A stretch of DNA of 64,000 bases from Candidatus Avidehalobacter gallistercoris (GCA_018715045.1 DVMH01000021.1:1-64000), one strand, 5' to 3'; shown: positions 26,828-36,311, counted from the stretch's first letter. The notes: generated by a model not told the origin, from the letters alone. Translations and numbers: made by a program.

Positions 26828-26853
26828 CTATTTTTGAAAAAGGAGGCGGGCGT

Positions 26854-28833
26854 ATGCACCATTTAAGCATTGACCTTGAAACATACAGCAGTGTGCCGAT
26901 TGCAAAGGCCGGCGCGCAGAAATATATCCAAAGCCCGGATTTTGAAATCTTATTATTTGCTTACAGCCTGGACGGCGGGGACGTGCAGATCATTGATCTG
27001 GCGCAGGGCGAACTGCTGCCGCAGTGGCTTGCCTCTGCCCTGTCCGACCCCCAGTATATCAAACACGCATACAATGCCTCGTTTGAGTGGGGCTGTCTGT
27101 CCAAATTCATGGGAACGCTGCCCATTGACCAGTGGCGTTGTACCATGTTCCACGGTCTTTACTGCGGCTATACGGCGGGGCTGGACGCTACCGGCAAAGC
27201 CCTGGGCTTACCGGCAGACAAACAAAAGCTGTCCACCGGCAAGGCACTGATCCGCTATTTCTGCGTCCCCTGCGCCCCTACAAAGACCAACGGCGGGCGT
27301 ACCCGCAACTACCCGCGCCACGATCCGGCGAAATGGGCGCTGTTCAAAGAATACTGCATCGGGGACGTTACCACCGAAATGGAAATACTGCACCGGCTGG
27401 AAAACTTCCCCGTGCCGCCAGAGCTTGAAAAGCAGTGGCAGACGGATGTGCTGATAAACGCCCGTGGCGTGGCGGTTGACATGGATATGGTGCGCGGCGC
27501 GCTGTGGATCGGGGAAACCACCCGCGATCAGCTGACCGATGAGGCGGTTACGCTGTCCGGGCTGGATAACCCCAACAGCGTAAAACAGCTCATGCAATGG
27601 CTGGAGGAAGAACTGGACGAGGAACTCACCGACTTGCGCAAAGACACCGTAAGCCGCCTGTTAAACGGCAACCTGACGAACGACACCGCCCGCCGTATGC
27701 TGGAAATCCGGCAGGAGCTGGGCAAGACCAGTACAAAGAAGTACAACGCCATTGAGGCGGCTGTCTGCGCCGATGGGCGCGTCCGTGGTCTTTTGCAATT
27801 CTACGGCGCCAACCGCACGGGGCGCTGGGCCGGCAGGCTTGTGCAGGTGCAGAACCTGCCCCGCACCTACGTGGAGCCGCTGCCGCTGGCGCGCGACCTT
27901 GTAAAGCGCCGGGAAACCGCGTCACTGCGGGCGTTGTTCGGCTCCGTGCCTGACACCCTCTCACAGCTGATCCGCACCTCATTTATTGCCGAACCCGGCA
28001 ACGCGCTGGTGGACGCGGATTTTTCAGCCATTGAGGCGCGCGTCATATCGTGGCTGGCCGGCGAAAGCTGGCGGCTTGATGTATTCAGGACGCACGGCAA
28101 AATTTACGAGGCGTCTGCCTCGCAGATGTTCGGCGTACCGCTGGAACGGATCAAAAAAGGCAATCCCGAATACGCCCTCCGGCAGAAAGGCAAAGTTGCG
28201 GAGCTTGCGCTGGGGTATCAGGGCAGCACCGGCGCGCTGATCAAAATGGGCGCTCTGGACATGGGACTGACTGAGGCAGAGCTGCCGGACATTGTGAACC
28301 GCTGGCGTGACGCAAACAAGCGCATACGCGATCTGTGGTACAGCATGGAGGCGGCTGCGGTGCAGGTTATCCAGACAGGGCAACCCGTGGGGCTGCGCAG
28401 TCTGGTGCTGGCACGTGAAATGGACGCCGGCAACAATCTGGACTTTCTGACCATACGCCTGCCCAGCGGGCGCAAGCTGTATTACGCGCACCCCTCACTG
28501 GGGCAAAACCAGTGGGGCAAGCCGTCAATCACCTACATGGGCATGGATCAGACCACAAAGAAATGGAAACTGATCGAAACCTACGGCGGCAAACTGGTGG
28601 AGAATTGTGTGCAGGCCATTGCCCGCGACTGTCTGGCAGAGGCTATTGAACGGCTGGAGGCGGCGAATTACCCCGTTGTTTTCCACGTCCATGACGAGGT
28701 TGTGGTGGAATGCACCGCAGAACGCGCCAGCCTGGACGATATAGCCGCCATTATGGGGCAACCCGTATCATGGGCGCCAGACCTGCCGCTGGGCGCAGAC
28801 GGCTGGGTGGGCGCGTTCTACAAAAAGGATTGA
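26854..28833 (+). CDS. Phage family A DNA polymerase with 3'-5' exonuclease domain
   Basis: A 659-residue polymerase. The N-terminal exonuclease has LSIDLETYSS (Exo I, D-x-E at residues 6-8), NASFEW (Exo II) and YCIGDVTTEMEI (Exo III). The polymerase part has ANRTGRWAGRLVQVQNLPR, motif A DADFSAIEARV (about residue 388), the O-helix motif B around RQKGKVAELALGYQG and motif C HDEVVVE (about 617). It is the replicative enzyme of the phage. The start at 26854 has AAGGAGG at 8 bases; the frame stays open upstream through the hairpin repeats but without a start signal. Confidence 0.95.
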   Translation: MHHLSIDLETYSSVPIAKAGAQKYIQSPDFEILLFAYSLDGGDVQIIDLAQGELLPQWLASALSDPQYIKHAYNASFEWGCLSKFMGTLPIDQWRCTMFHGLYCGYTAGLDATGKALGLPADKQKLSTGKALIRYFCVPCAPTKTNGGRTRNYPRHDPAKWALFKEYCIGDVTTEMEILHRLENFPVPPELEKQWQTDVLINARGVAVDMDMVRGALWIGETTRDQLTDEAVTLSGLDNPNSVKQLMQWLEEELDEELTDLRKDTVSRLLNGNLTNDTARRMLEIRQELGKTSTKKYNAIEAAVCADGRVRGLLQFYGANRTGRWAGRLVQVQNLPRTYVEPLPLARDLVKRRETASLRALFGSVPDTLSQLIRTSFIAEPGNALVDADFSAIEARVISWLAGESWRLDVFRTHGKIYEASASQMFGVPLERIKKGNPEYALRQKGKVAELALGYQGSTGALIKMGALDMGLTEAELPDIVNRWRDANKRIRDLWYSMEAAAVQVIQTGQPVGLRSLVLAREMDAGNNLDFLTIRLPSGRKLYYAHPSLGQNQWGKPSITYMGMDQTTKKWKLIETYGGKLVENCVQAIARDCLAEAIERLEAANYPVVFHVHDEVVVECTAERASLDDIAAIMGQPVSWAPDLPLGADGWVGAFYKKD

Positions 28834-28845
28834 GGAGGTATCGCA

Positions 28846-29094
28846 ATGCACGACCCGGTAAACCACCCCGCCCATTACACGGACGGGCAGATCGAGGTCA
28901 TTGACTTTATAGACGATAAACAGCTGTCTTACTGCCTTGGCAACGCGGTCAAATACATTTCCCGCGCAGGCAAGAAAGACCCGGCTAAAACCATTGAGGA
29001 CTTGCAAAAGGCAGTCTGGTATCTGAACCACGAAATTGAAAAACGGAAACGGGAGGCGGCGCAATGTACGATATCAGACCCGGCGCAATCATAA
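28846..29094 (+). CDS. DUF3310 phage protein
   Basis: An 82-residue protein with VNHPAHYTDGQIEVIDFI and YCLGNAVKYISRAGKKDPAKTIEDLQKAVWYLNHEIEK, the complete DUF3310 signature. The family is often labelled nucleotide kinase-like, but its activity is not established. Its 3' end overlaps the methyltransferase gene by 31 bp. Confidence 0.9.
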   Translation: MHDPVNHPAHYTDGQIEVIDFIDDKQLSYCLGNAVKYISRAGKKDPAKTIEDLQKAVWYLNHEIEKRKREAAQCTISDPAQS

Positions 29095-29768
29095 ACGCGG
29101 ACTGCCTCACCGTTCTGCGGCAAATGGACGCCGGCAGCGTGGACATGGTTATAACCGATCCCCCGTATGGCGTGGACTACCAAAGCACCCGCGCCGCAAA
29201 AGAAAACCGCAAGGACAAGATCGCGGGCGATAAACGCCCCTTTATCTGGTGGATATATGACGCTTACCGCGTCTTGAAAGAGGGGGGGGGAGTACTGTGT
29301 TTCAGCCGCTGGGATGTACAGCAGACGTTTATAGACGCGCTGAAAATCGCAGGCTTTTCCGTCAAGTCCGTAATCGTATGGGATCGCGTCCACCACGGCA
29401 TGGGCGATCTGAAAGGCAGCTTTGCCCCTCGGTATGATACCTGTATCTTTGCCGCCAAAGGGCGGTATATCCTGCCAAACGGCCGTCCTGACGATGTGAT
29501 CCAGTGTCAGCGCCTGAACGGCGCGGAACTGCTGCACCCGAATGAAAAGCCCGCCGCCCTTATGCGGCAGCTGGTGGAGGCGACCACAAAACCGGGTGCG
29601 CTGGTGCTTGATCCGTTTGCAGGCAGCGGCTCCACACTGGCGGCGGCAGCACTGACCGGCAGGCAGTATATCGGCGTGGAGATTGATCCCGAATACTGCC
29701 GCATTGCGCAAAAGAAAGTGCAGGACGCACTGAAAACGCGCCTGCTGAAAGGAGGCATCGACTTATGA
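29064..29768 (+). CDS. Site-specific DNA methyltransferase (N4-cytosine/N6-adenine, DPPY type)
   Basis: A 234-residue amino-methyltransferase: the catalytic motif IV DPPYGVDYQ is near residue 32 and the SAM-binding motif I DPFAGSGSTLAAAAL near residue 187, so motif order is that of the beta group. It contains VLKEGGGVLCFSRWD, where KEGGGV is encoded over a run of nine G (29282-29290); the frame is intact here. It could protect phage DNA or alter host methylation. No restriction gene is near, so it is an orphan enzyme. The recognition site cannot be read from the sequence. Confidence 0.9.
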   Translation: MYDIRPGAIINADCLTVLRQMDAGSVDMVITDPPYGVDYQSTRAAKENRKDKIAGDKRPFIWWIYDAYRVLKEGGGVLCFSRWDVQQTFIDALKIAGFSVKSVIVWDRVHHGMGDLKGSFAPRYDTCIFAAKGRYILPNGRPDDVIQCQRLNGAELLHPNEKPAALMRQLVEATTKPGALVLDPFAGSGSTLAAAALTGRQYIGVEIDPEYCRIAQKKVQDALKTRLLKGGIDL

Positions 29769-30172
29769 AATTAGTATATATCTGTTCCCGCTACCGCGCG
29801 GATGCAACTCACACTGTAGAGGAGGCTGTGGACAGCGCATTGTACGCCTGTTCTGTGGCAATCAGCAAAGGCTATGCGCCGATTGCGCCCCACCTCTACC
29901 TGCCCCGCTGTCTGGACGATAACGAACCCGCCGAACGCGCGGCCGGCACGGCTGCGGGGCTGGCGTTCCTCGCTGTGTGCGATGAAGTCTGGCAGTGGGG
30001 CAAAACCATTACCGAGGGCATGGCGGCAGAGCTTGCCCGCGCAAAGGAACTGGGCATCCCCATTAAAGTTTACAACACGCTGGGCATCCCGTATGAACAA
30101 TGGAACAGCGTAAAGCTGGCAAACGATCCCGCCTACATAGCCGAATGCCGGAAAGCGGGGCGGGAGCTTTGA
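29765..30172 (+). CDS. Deoxyribosyltransferase-like (DUF4406/DUF7768 type) phage protein
   Basis: A 135-residue protein starting MKLVYICSRYRADATHTVEEAV with IAPHLYLPRCLDDNEPAERAAG, VCDEVWQWGKTITEGMAAELARAKELGIPI, the layout of the nucleoside 2-deoxyribosyltransferase fold. Catalytic activity on nucleotides is possible but not shown. Its stop overlaps the TTG of the following gene remnant as TTGA. Confidence 0.75.
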   Translation: MKLVYICSRYRADATHTVEEAVDSALYACSVAISKGYAPIAPHLYLPRCLDDNEPAERAAGTAAGLAFLAVCDEVWQWGKTITEGMAAELARAKELGIPIKVYNTLGIPYEQWNSVKLANDPAYIAECRKAGREL

Positions 30173-31555
30173 AACACCTGGGCGACATAACAAAAGTACA
30201 TGGCGGCGATATTGCACCCGTGGACGTGATCACCTTTGGCTCCCCGTGTCAGGACTTGTCCGTGGCGGGCGGTCAAAAAGGCATGAAATACGTTTGCCCC
30301 GCCTGCGGCGTAGAGTTTGCGATCACTGCCGGCGCCGCGTCCTGCCCCATGTGCGGCACGGAAATTGAAAAGACCCGCTCCGGGCTTTTCATTGAGGCGG
30401 TGCGGATTATTAAGGAAATGAGGAAAAAGACCAATGGAAAACAACCCCGCTTTGCCGTCTGGGAAAACGTCCCCGGCGCGTTCAGCAGCAACAAAGGCGC
30501 AGACTTCCAGATCGTCCTACTTGAACTGTGCCGCGTCACAGAACCAAAAGCCCCCGCTATTGCTGTCCCTAAAGGCGGCTGGCCAAACGCCGGATGCCTC
30601 ACTGACGTGGGCGGCGGCAGCATTGCCTGGCGAACCCTTGACGCTCAATTTCACGGAGTACCCCAACGCCGCCGTAGGATCATCCTTGTCTGCGATTTTG
30701 CAGGACAATGTGCCGGACAGCTACTCTTTAAGCCCAGCGGCCTGCCGGGGTATCCTGCGGAGGGCGTTTGTAAGGGGCAAGCCCCTGCCGGAGCCGCTGC
30801 TGTCCGCGCTGATTATGCAGGCGAACCAATAGGCTTTGCTTATAAAGCCAGCGGCACCGCAGGCAGCGTTGCGGCAGCGGTCAACACTGCCCCTACCCTG
30901 TTAAGCGCGAGGCATGACGCGGCAATCTGCCTGCAAGGCTCCATGATCGGACGCGCTGACAGAAACGGCCCGCAGGGCAACGGCGTAAACGAGGACGTGA
31001 GTTTTACACTGAACACGACCGACCGCCACGCCGTAGTGATAGAAAACCATCCGCAGGACAGCCGCGTGTCTATCCGCAAGGATGGCACTGTACAGACGCT
31101 GACCGGGCAGATGGGTACAGGGGGGGGGATCACCCGGAATTGCCGCAGAGGACTGTGTGCTGCTTATGTGGGCGACGTATCCCATGATGCGGGAGGCTTT
31201 GTTTCTGATAGACGCATGGGGGTTTACCTACAAAAGCATCGCGTTTCAATGGGTAAAGCAAAACAGGAGCGGCAACGGTTACTTTTTCGGGCTGGGACGC
31301 TGGACGCGGGGCAACACGGAGCCGTGCCTGCTGGCAGTCAAGGGCAAGCCCAAACGCGCGTCAAATGCCGTCAGCCAGCTCATTATGTCACCGATCCGCG
31401 AACACAGCCGCAAGCCGGACGAAGTACGCGACCGCATCGTGGAGCTGCTGGGGGACTTGCCGCGCATAGAGCTGTTTGCCCGCGAGGCGGCGCCCGGCTG
31501 GGACTGCTGGGGCAAAGAGGCTCCAATAAATGGGGTGTTCCGCTATGATGATTAA
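30169..31555 (+). pseudogene. Broken C5-cytosine methyltransferase joined out of frame to an MT-A70-like fragment
   Basis: From TTG at 30169 the frame gives KHLGDITKVHGGDIAPVDVITFGSPCQDLSVAG (motif IV with catalytic PCQ), a Cys4 zinc-like insert, ENVPGAF and FHGVPQRRRRIILV (motif VIII). The N-terminal part with the SAM-binding FxGxG motif is missing, and the protein ends at TLTGQMGTGGG before motifs IX-X. At a run of nine G (31120-31128) a different frame takes over and encodes AAEDCVLLMWATYPMMREALFLIDAWGF ... WDCWG to 31555, the C-terminal part of an MT-A70 adenine methyltransferase without its DPPW motif. One G fewer would fuse the two in frame. The original frame stays open to 31548 by chance. 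Two deletions best explain the locus. Confidence 0.7.
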
Positions 31556-33980
31556 CGACAGAAAAATAATCATATCTGTGGGCAACCACCGGCGCAGTGT
31601 AAACTGGCAGCCGCAGACCCTGCTGCTGTCCGAACTGTACGAAAAACTCCGCGTACCGGCGCGGGGGACGGAAACCATGCAGGAATATCTCGCGCTGCGC
31701 AAGTCCGAACAGGACGACCGCAAAGACGTGGGCGGGTATGTGGCCGGCTCCCTTGCCGGGACGCGCCGCAAGGCGGGCGCAGTGACCGGCAGGGACGTTG
31801 TAACCCTTGACCTTGACACCATACCCCCAGGCGGCACGGAGGACGTTCTGCGGCGCGTGGAGGGGCTGGGGTGCGGTTACTGCATATACAGCACCCGCAA
31901 GCACTCCCCCGCTGCCCCGCGCCTGCGCGTTCTGATCCCGCTTGACCGCACGGCGACCGCAGACGAATACGAACCCATAGCCCGCCGCATGGCTGAATAC
32001 ATCGGCATGGAGTTTGCCGATCCCACCACGTTTGAGGTAACGCGGCTTATGTACTGGCCCAGCTGCTGTGCAGACGGCGAGTATATTTATACCTATCAGG
32101 ACAAAGGGATGCTGTCTGTGGACGGGGTGCTGGCAACGTATAACGACTGGCACGATGTCACCGAATGGCCGCAGGCTGTGGGCGAAAAGAACCACGCCAA
32201 ACTTGCCATGCGGCAGGGCGATCCCCTTGCCAAAAACGGCGTTGTGGGCGCTTTCTGCCGCACTTATGACATCTACCGCGCAATGGATGTGTTCCTGCCC
32301 CATATCTACGAGGCTGTGGACACCATGCCGGGACGGTACACCTATCTGGGCGGCAGCACCACAGGCGGCGCAGTGGTCTACGATGACGGCAAATTTCTTT
32401 ACAGCCATCACGCCACCGACCCATGCAGCGGGCGGCTGGTCAACGCCTTTGACCTTGTGCGCCTGCACAAGTTTGAGGGGCTGGACGATGACGCCGTACC
32501 CGGAACCCCTACCAACCGCCTGCCGTCCTATACGGCTATGTGCGAGCTTGCTGTAGCGGACGCCGGCGTATCTGCCCTTATGGCGCAGGAGCGCGTACAG
32601 GCGGCGGCAAGCGACTTTGCGGACGTGGGCAGCACAGGCGCCGCAGAGGGCGCAGACGCGCCCACAGACGGCGAAACACAGCCCAGCATGGACTGGGTTG
32701 CCCAGCTGACCGTAAACAAGCAGACGGGCGTAATTAAGGCTACCATCGACAACGTCTGGCTGATCCTTGAAAACGACCCGAACCTAAAGGGCAAGTTTGC
32801 CCTCAACGAGTTTGCCGGACGCGGCGAGGTGCTGGGCGCCCTGCCGTGGGAAAAGCGCAGTAAACGCCGCCTGTGGGACGATAACGACAACCAGGGGCTG
32901 TACTGGTATATGGAAAAATATTACAACATTACCGGCAACGGAAAAATTGACGGGGCGCTGTCCCTGCACAGCGTCAAGCACAGTTTTAACGAGGTGCGCG
33001 ACTACCTGAACAGTTTGCAGTGGGACGGTACGCCGCGCCTTGACACCCTTTTTATTGACTATCTGGGGGCGGCTGACGAGCCATATATCCGCACTGTGAC
33101 GCGCAAGGCGTTTACCGCCGCCGTGAGCCGCGCCATGACCCCCGGCTGTAAGTATGACACGATGGTTATCCTGTCTGGCCCGCAGGGCATCGGCAAAAGC
33201 ACCCTGCTGGACAAAATGAGCCGGGGCTGGTTTAACGACAGCATCCGCACCTTTGAGGGCAAGGAGGCAAGCGAACTACTGCAAGGGGTGTGGATCGTGG
33301 AAGTAGGCGAACTGGACGCATTCCGGCGCACGGACGTTGCGCGGATCAAACAGTTTCTTTCCCTGCGGGCAGATCGTTTCCGCGCCGCTTACGGCCGGCA
33401 CGTCAAAGAGCTGCCGCGCTGCTGTGTCTTTTTCGGCACGACTAACACAACGGAATATTTACAAGACCGCACCGGAAACCGCCGCTTTTGGCCTGTGGAC
33501 GTGGGACAGCAGGAACCGAAAAAAAGCATCTGGCGCGACCTGGACGACGACATCGATCAGCTATGGGCAGAGGCAACTATGCGCTGGCGGGCCGGCGAGG
33601 CGCTGTTCCTTACCGGCGAAGTGGAAGAAACCGCAAAGACCCGGCAGGAACAGCACCGGGAGATCAGCACCCGCGAGGGTATCGTGCTGGACTTCCTGGA
33701 ACGCGAAGTACCGGAGGACTGGCAAAGCTGGCCGCTGGACAAGCGCCGGATGTTCTGGGCGGGCAGTATCACCGGGGAGCTGAAACTTGTGCCGCGTGAT
33801 AAGGTCTGCGCCCTTGAGGTGTGGTGCGAGGCGTTCAACGGATCGCAGAAAGAAATGAAGTACACCGACACCACAGAGATCAACGGGATACTGGAAACGG
33901 CAAAGGGCTGGGTGCGATCCAGGAATGGCATCCGCTGCGGATACTGCGGGCTGCAACGCGGTTTTACACGGTGCTTTTAG
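31545..33980 (+). CDS. VapE-type phage primase-helicase
   Basis: An 811-residue protein. The N-terminal ~330 residues have a primase-like part (DVVTLDLDTIPPGGTEDVLRRV and IYSTRKHSPAAPRLRVLIPLDR). The C-terminal half is the VapE superfamily 3-like helicase: YDTMVILSGPQGIGKSTLLDKMS (Walker A near residue 550), GVWIVEVGELDAFRRTDVARIKQFLSLRADRFRAAYGR, FFGTTNTTEYLQDRTGNRRFWPV. It loads or drives replication at the phage origin. The start overlaps the broken methyltransferase locus. It ends just before the iteron cluster. Confidence 0.93.
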   Translation: MMINDRKIIISVGNHRRSVNWQPQTLLLSELYEKLRVPARGTETMQEYLALRKSEQDDRKDVGGYVAGSLAGTRRKAGAVTGRDVVTLDLDTIPPGGTEDVLRRVEGLGCGYCIYSTRKHSPAAPRLRVLIPLDRTATADEYEPIARRMAEYIGMEFADPTTFEVTRLMYWPSCCADGEYIYTYQDKGMLSVDGVLATYNDWHDVTEWPQAVGEKNHAKLAMRQGDPLAKNGVVGAFCRTYDIYRAMDVFLPHIYEAVDTMPGRYTYLGGSTTGGAVVYDDGKFLYSHHATDPCSGRLVNAFDLVRLHKFEGLDDDAVPGTPTNRLPSYTAMCELAVADAGVSALMAQERVQAAASDFADVGSTGAAEGADAPTDGETQPSMDWVAQLTVNKQTGVIKATIDNVWLILENDPNLKGKFALNEFAGRGEVLGALPWEKRSKRRLWDDNDNQGLYWYMEKYYNITGNGKIDGALSLHSVKHSFNEVRDYLNSLQWDGTPRLDTLFIDYLGAADEPYIRTVTRKAFTAAVSRAMTPGCKYDTMVILSGPQGIGKSTLLDKMSRGWFNDSIRTFEGKEASELLQGVWIVEVGELDAFRRTDVARIKQFLSLRADRFRAAYGRHVKELPRCCVFFGTTNTTEYLQDRTGNRRFWPVDVGQQEPKKSIWRDLDDDIDQLWAEATMRWRAGEALFLTGEVEETAKTRQEQHREISTREGIVLDFLEREVPEDWQSWPLDKRRMFWAGSITGELKLVPRDKVCALEVWCEAFNGSQKEMKYTDTTEINGILETAKGWVRSRNGIRCGYCGLQRGFTRCF

Positions 33981-33982
33981 CC

Positions 33983-34237
33983 GTTACATTGCCTGTTACA
34001 TCTGGGTGTTACATCTCCTTTGAATGTAACAGGCGCCCGTTACATCGTTACATTGGTGTTACATTGAATGTAACGGGCAAAACCCTTGTAAACACTGGCT
34101 TTGAGGGCTGTCTGTTACATTGTTACATTCATTTCTATTAAGTACTAAAATAGAGAGATTAGAGAAAATAGAGAGTATTTTACACGCCTAATCCGCCTGA
34201 TCCGCGCATATTACGCGCGCGATGTAACTAATGTAAC
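33983..34237 (+). repeat. Iteron cluster, candidate phage replication origin
   Basis: Twelve copies of GTTACAT or its complement ATGTAAC: forward at 33983, 33995, 34008, 34039, 34047, 34058, 34114 and 34122; reverse at 34024, 34068, 34222 and 34231. An AT-rich tract with AGAGA-like runs (34129-34190) separates ten copies on the left from two on the right. Iterons on both sides of an AT-rich segment, directly after the helicase gene, is the layout of replication origins of VapE-related phage satellites. The region has no convincing gene. Confidence 0.7.
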
Positions 34238-34271
34238 ACCCCTGTTTTTGATTGATTTTGGAGGTACGAAT

Positions 34272-34562
34272 ATGCGGGAAAGCGATATTGAACGCCGCCT
34301 TGTGCAAGGGGTGAAAAAGCTGGGCGGCAAGGCGTATAAGTTTGTCAGCCCCGGCAACGTTGGAGTGCCTGACCGGCTGGTTGTTCTGCCGGGGGGCGTA
34401 GTCCTGTTTGTGGAAGTCAAAGCCCCGGACGGCCGGCTGTCCCCCAACCAGCGGCTGCAAATGCGGGAGCTGACCCAGATGGGGGCGCACGTTTTTGCAG
34501 TGTGGGACGCCGGGGACGTAGACGTATTTTTACAAGCCTGCCGCGACAGGTACATGAAGTGA
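34272..34562 (+). CDS. VRR-NUC domain nuclease
   Basis: A 96-residue protein that is a minimal VRR-NUC domain: ESDIERRLVQGVKKLGGKAYKF, then GVPDRLVVLPGGVVLFVEVKAP (active-site D and E-x-K) and QMRELTQMGAHVFAVWD. Stand-alone forms in phages act as Holliday-junction or flap nucleases. GGAGG precedes the start at 34272. It is followed by the SNF2 helicase, its usual partner. Confidence 0.92.
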   Translation: MRESDIERRLVQGVKKLGGKAYKFVSPGNVGVPDRLVVLPGGVVLFVEVKAPDGRLSPNQRLQMRELTQMGAHVFAVWDAGDVDVFLQACRDRYMK

Positions 34563-34572
34563 GGGATGCTGA

Positions 34573-35952
34573 ATGATTTATGAACCGTATCCGTACCAGC
34601 AGTATTGCGCGGCGCGGATTGTAGCGGACGCCGCCGTGGGACTGTTTTTGGATATGGGGCTGGGCAAGACCGTGATCACACTGGACGCGATCAACACCCT
34701 GCGGTATGACCGCTGGGCGGTGCAGCGGGTGCTGATCATAGCACCCAAAAAGGTTGCCGAGGGAACCTGGACAAAGGAGGCGCAGAAGTGGGAACACCTG
34801 CGGCACCTGCGCATATCGGCGGTGCTGGGCAGTCAGCAGAAACGGCTGCGGGCGCTTGCCACCCCGGCAGACATTTACGTGATCAACCGGGATAATGTGG
34901 CGTGGCTTGTGGATTATTTCAAAAATGCGTGGCCGTTCGACATGGTGGTGCTGGACGAAAGCAGCAGCTTTAAGAACAGCCAGAGCAAGCGGTTTAAGGC
35001 GTTAAAGCTGGTACGGAGCCGGATCAACCGTCTGGTGGAACTGACCGGCACCCCCGCCTCTAACGGGCTGATCGACCTGTGGGCGCAGATATACCTGCTG
35101 GACGGCGGCGCAAGGCTGGGCAGGACGCTGGGGCAGTACCGTGAGCGGTTTTTCGATCCAGACAAGCGGAGCCGCACACAGATTTTTTCCTACACGCCAA
35201 AGGACGGCAGCATGGAATACATACAGCAGGCCATCGGGGATATATGCGTAAGCATGAAAGCCGAGGACTATTTGAACCTGCCAGATCGGATGTTTGACGA
35301 TGTACCCGTGGTGCTGGACGATAAAGCGCGGAAAGCCTACCGGCAGCTGGAGCGCGACCTGCTACTGGAACTGGACGAGGGGCAGATCACCGCCGCCTCT
35401 GCCGGGGTGCTGACCGGCAAGCTGTTGCAGCTTTGCAACGGGGCGGTGTATGACAGCGAGAAACGGCCGCTTGCGATCCACAACTGCAAGGTGGAGGCGT
35501 TTCTTGAGGTGCTGGAACAGCTGAACGGGCAGCACTGCCTGGTGTTTTATAACTTCCAGCATGACCGCGACCGCCTGCTTGCGGCGCTTGAACCGCTGGG
35601 GCTGCGTGTGCGGGTGTACCAGAACGCCGCAGACGAGGACGCATGGAACGCTGGGGAAATTGACGTGCTGCTGGCACACCCCGCAAGCTGCGCCTACGGG
35701 CTGAACCTCCAGAACGGCGGGCATCACATCGTGTGGTTTGGCCTTACCTGGTCACTGGAACAGTACGAACAGGCAAATAAGAGGCTGCACCGGCAGGGAC
35801 AGCGGCATCCGGTCATTGTCCACCACCTTGTGGTGCAGGGCGGCATGGACGAGGACGTAATAGAAAGCCTGCGGGCAAAGGGCGATACGCAGGAGGCGTT
35901 GATGGACGCATTGAAAGCAAGGATTAAGAAAGCGAGGGAAACTGCGGTATGA
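34573..35952 (+). CDS. SNF2-family DEAD/DEAH-like helicase
   Basis: A 459-residue phage SNF2 protein: YQQYCAARIVADAAVGLFLDMGLGKTVITLDAI (motif I, GLGKT), VLIIAPKKVAEGTW (Ia), VVLDESSSFKN (motif II, DESS), LTGTPASNGLIDLWAQIYLLD (III), and in the second domain CLVFYNFQHDRDRL, LLAHPASCAYGLNLQNGGHHIVWFG and NKRLHRQGQRHPVIVHHL (V-VI). It uses ATP to move along DNA, probably in phage replication or recombination. Confidence 0.95.
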   Translation: MIYEPYPYQQYCAARIVADAAVGLFLDMGLGKTVITLDAINTLRYDRWAVQRVLIIAPKKVAEGTWTKEAQKWEHLRHLRISAVLGSQQKRLRALATPADIYVINRDNVAWLVDYFKNAWPFDMVVLDESSSFKNSQSKRFKALKLVRSRINRLVELTGTPASNGLIDLWAQIYLLDGGARLGRTLGQYRERFFDPDKRSRTQIFSYTPKDGSMEYIQQAIGDICVSMKAEDYLNLPDRMFDDVPVVLDDKARKAYRQLERDLLLELDEGQITAASAGVLTGKLLQLCNGAVYDSEKRPLAIHNCKVEAFLEVLEQLNGQHCLVFYNFQHDRDRLLAALEPLGLRVRVYQNAADEDAWNAGEIDVLLAHPASCAYGLNLQNGGHHIVWFGLTWSLEQYEQANKRLHRQGQRHPVIVHHLVVQGGMDEDVIESLRAKGDTQEALMDALKARIKKARETAV

Positions 35953-36311
35953 GTGAAAAAGTAAATTCCGCCGTTATGCTGAACGGCGATCAGGTATATC
36001 TGGACGAACTGATCCGGGAAAACGCGCGGCTGACTGTTATGCAGGAGGCTTTCCGTGTGCGGATCGCAGAATTGGAACAGCAGATTGAGGATCAGGCGGC
36101 GAATATTGCCAGCCTGGAGGTGCATTCCTATGCACGGGAAAGCGCGGACGATCTGCGGCATTACAGGCATTACAAAAGTCTGTTGAAAAAGGCGGTGAAC
36201 GACCTGCATTTTGTTATGGCCGGCGGCGACCCATGCAAGGTATGTGCCAAAAAGTGCATGATGGGCGAGGGAAACTGTCAGCCGGTTTGGACGGGGGAAA
36301 AGGAAATATGA
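35949..36311 (+). CDS. Phage protein with N-terminal coiled coil and Cys-rich C-terminus
   Basis: A 120-residue protein. Residues 15-60 are helical (ARLTVMQEAFRVRIAELEQQIEDQAANIASLE); the end has CKVCAKKCMMGEGNC, likely a metal site. Overlaps both neighbours by four bases. No family named. Confidence 0.75.
   Translation: MSEKVNSAVMLNGDQVYLDELIRENARLTVMQEAFRVRIAELEQQIEDQAANIASLEVHSYARESADDLRHYRHYKSLLKKAVNDLHFVMAGGDPCKVCAKKCMMGEGNCQPVWTGEKEI

Noticed and set aside
26689-26853. Longer polymerase start reading through the 39-bp hairpin repeats
   Set aside because: The exonuclease domain begins at the start at 26854, which has AAGGAGG; the upstream codons have no start signal and no similarity.
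31129-31548. Cytosine methyltransferase continuing in its own frame to 31548
   Set aside because: After the G9 tract the translation has no methyltransferase motif IX or X, whereas the other frame reads as MT-A70; the open frame is accidental.
33983-34237. Coding extension of the VapE-type protein through the iterons
   Set aside because: The VapE frame ends at 33980 with the usual C-terminus (GLQRGFTR); the iteron stretch in other frames is broken by stops and lacks a start signal.
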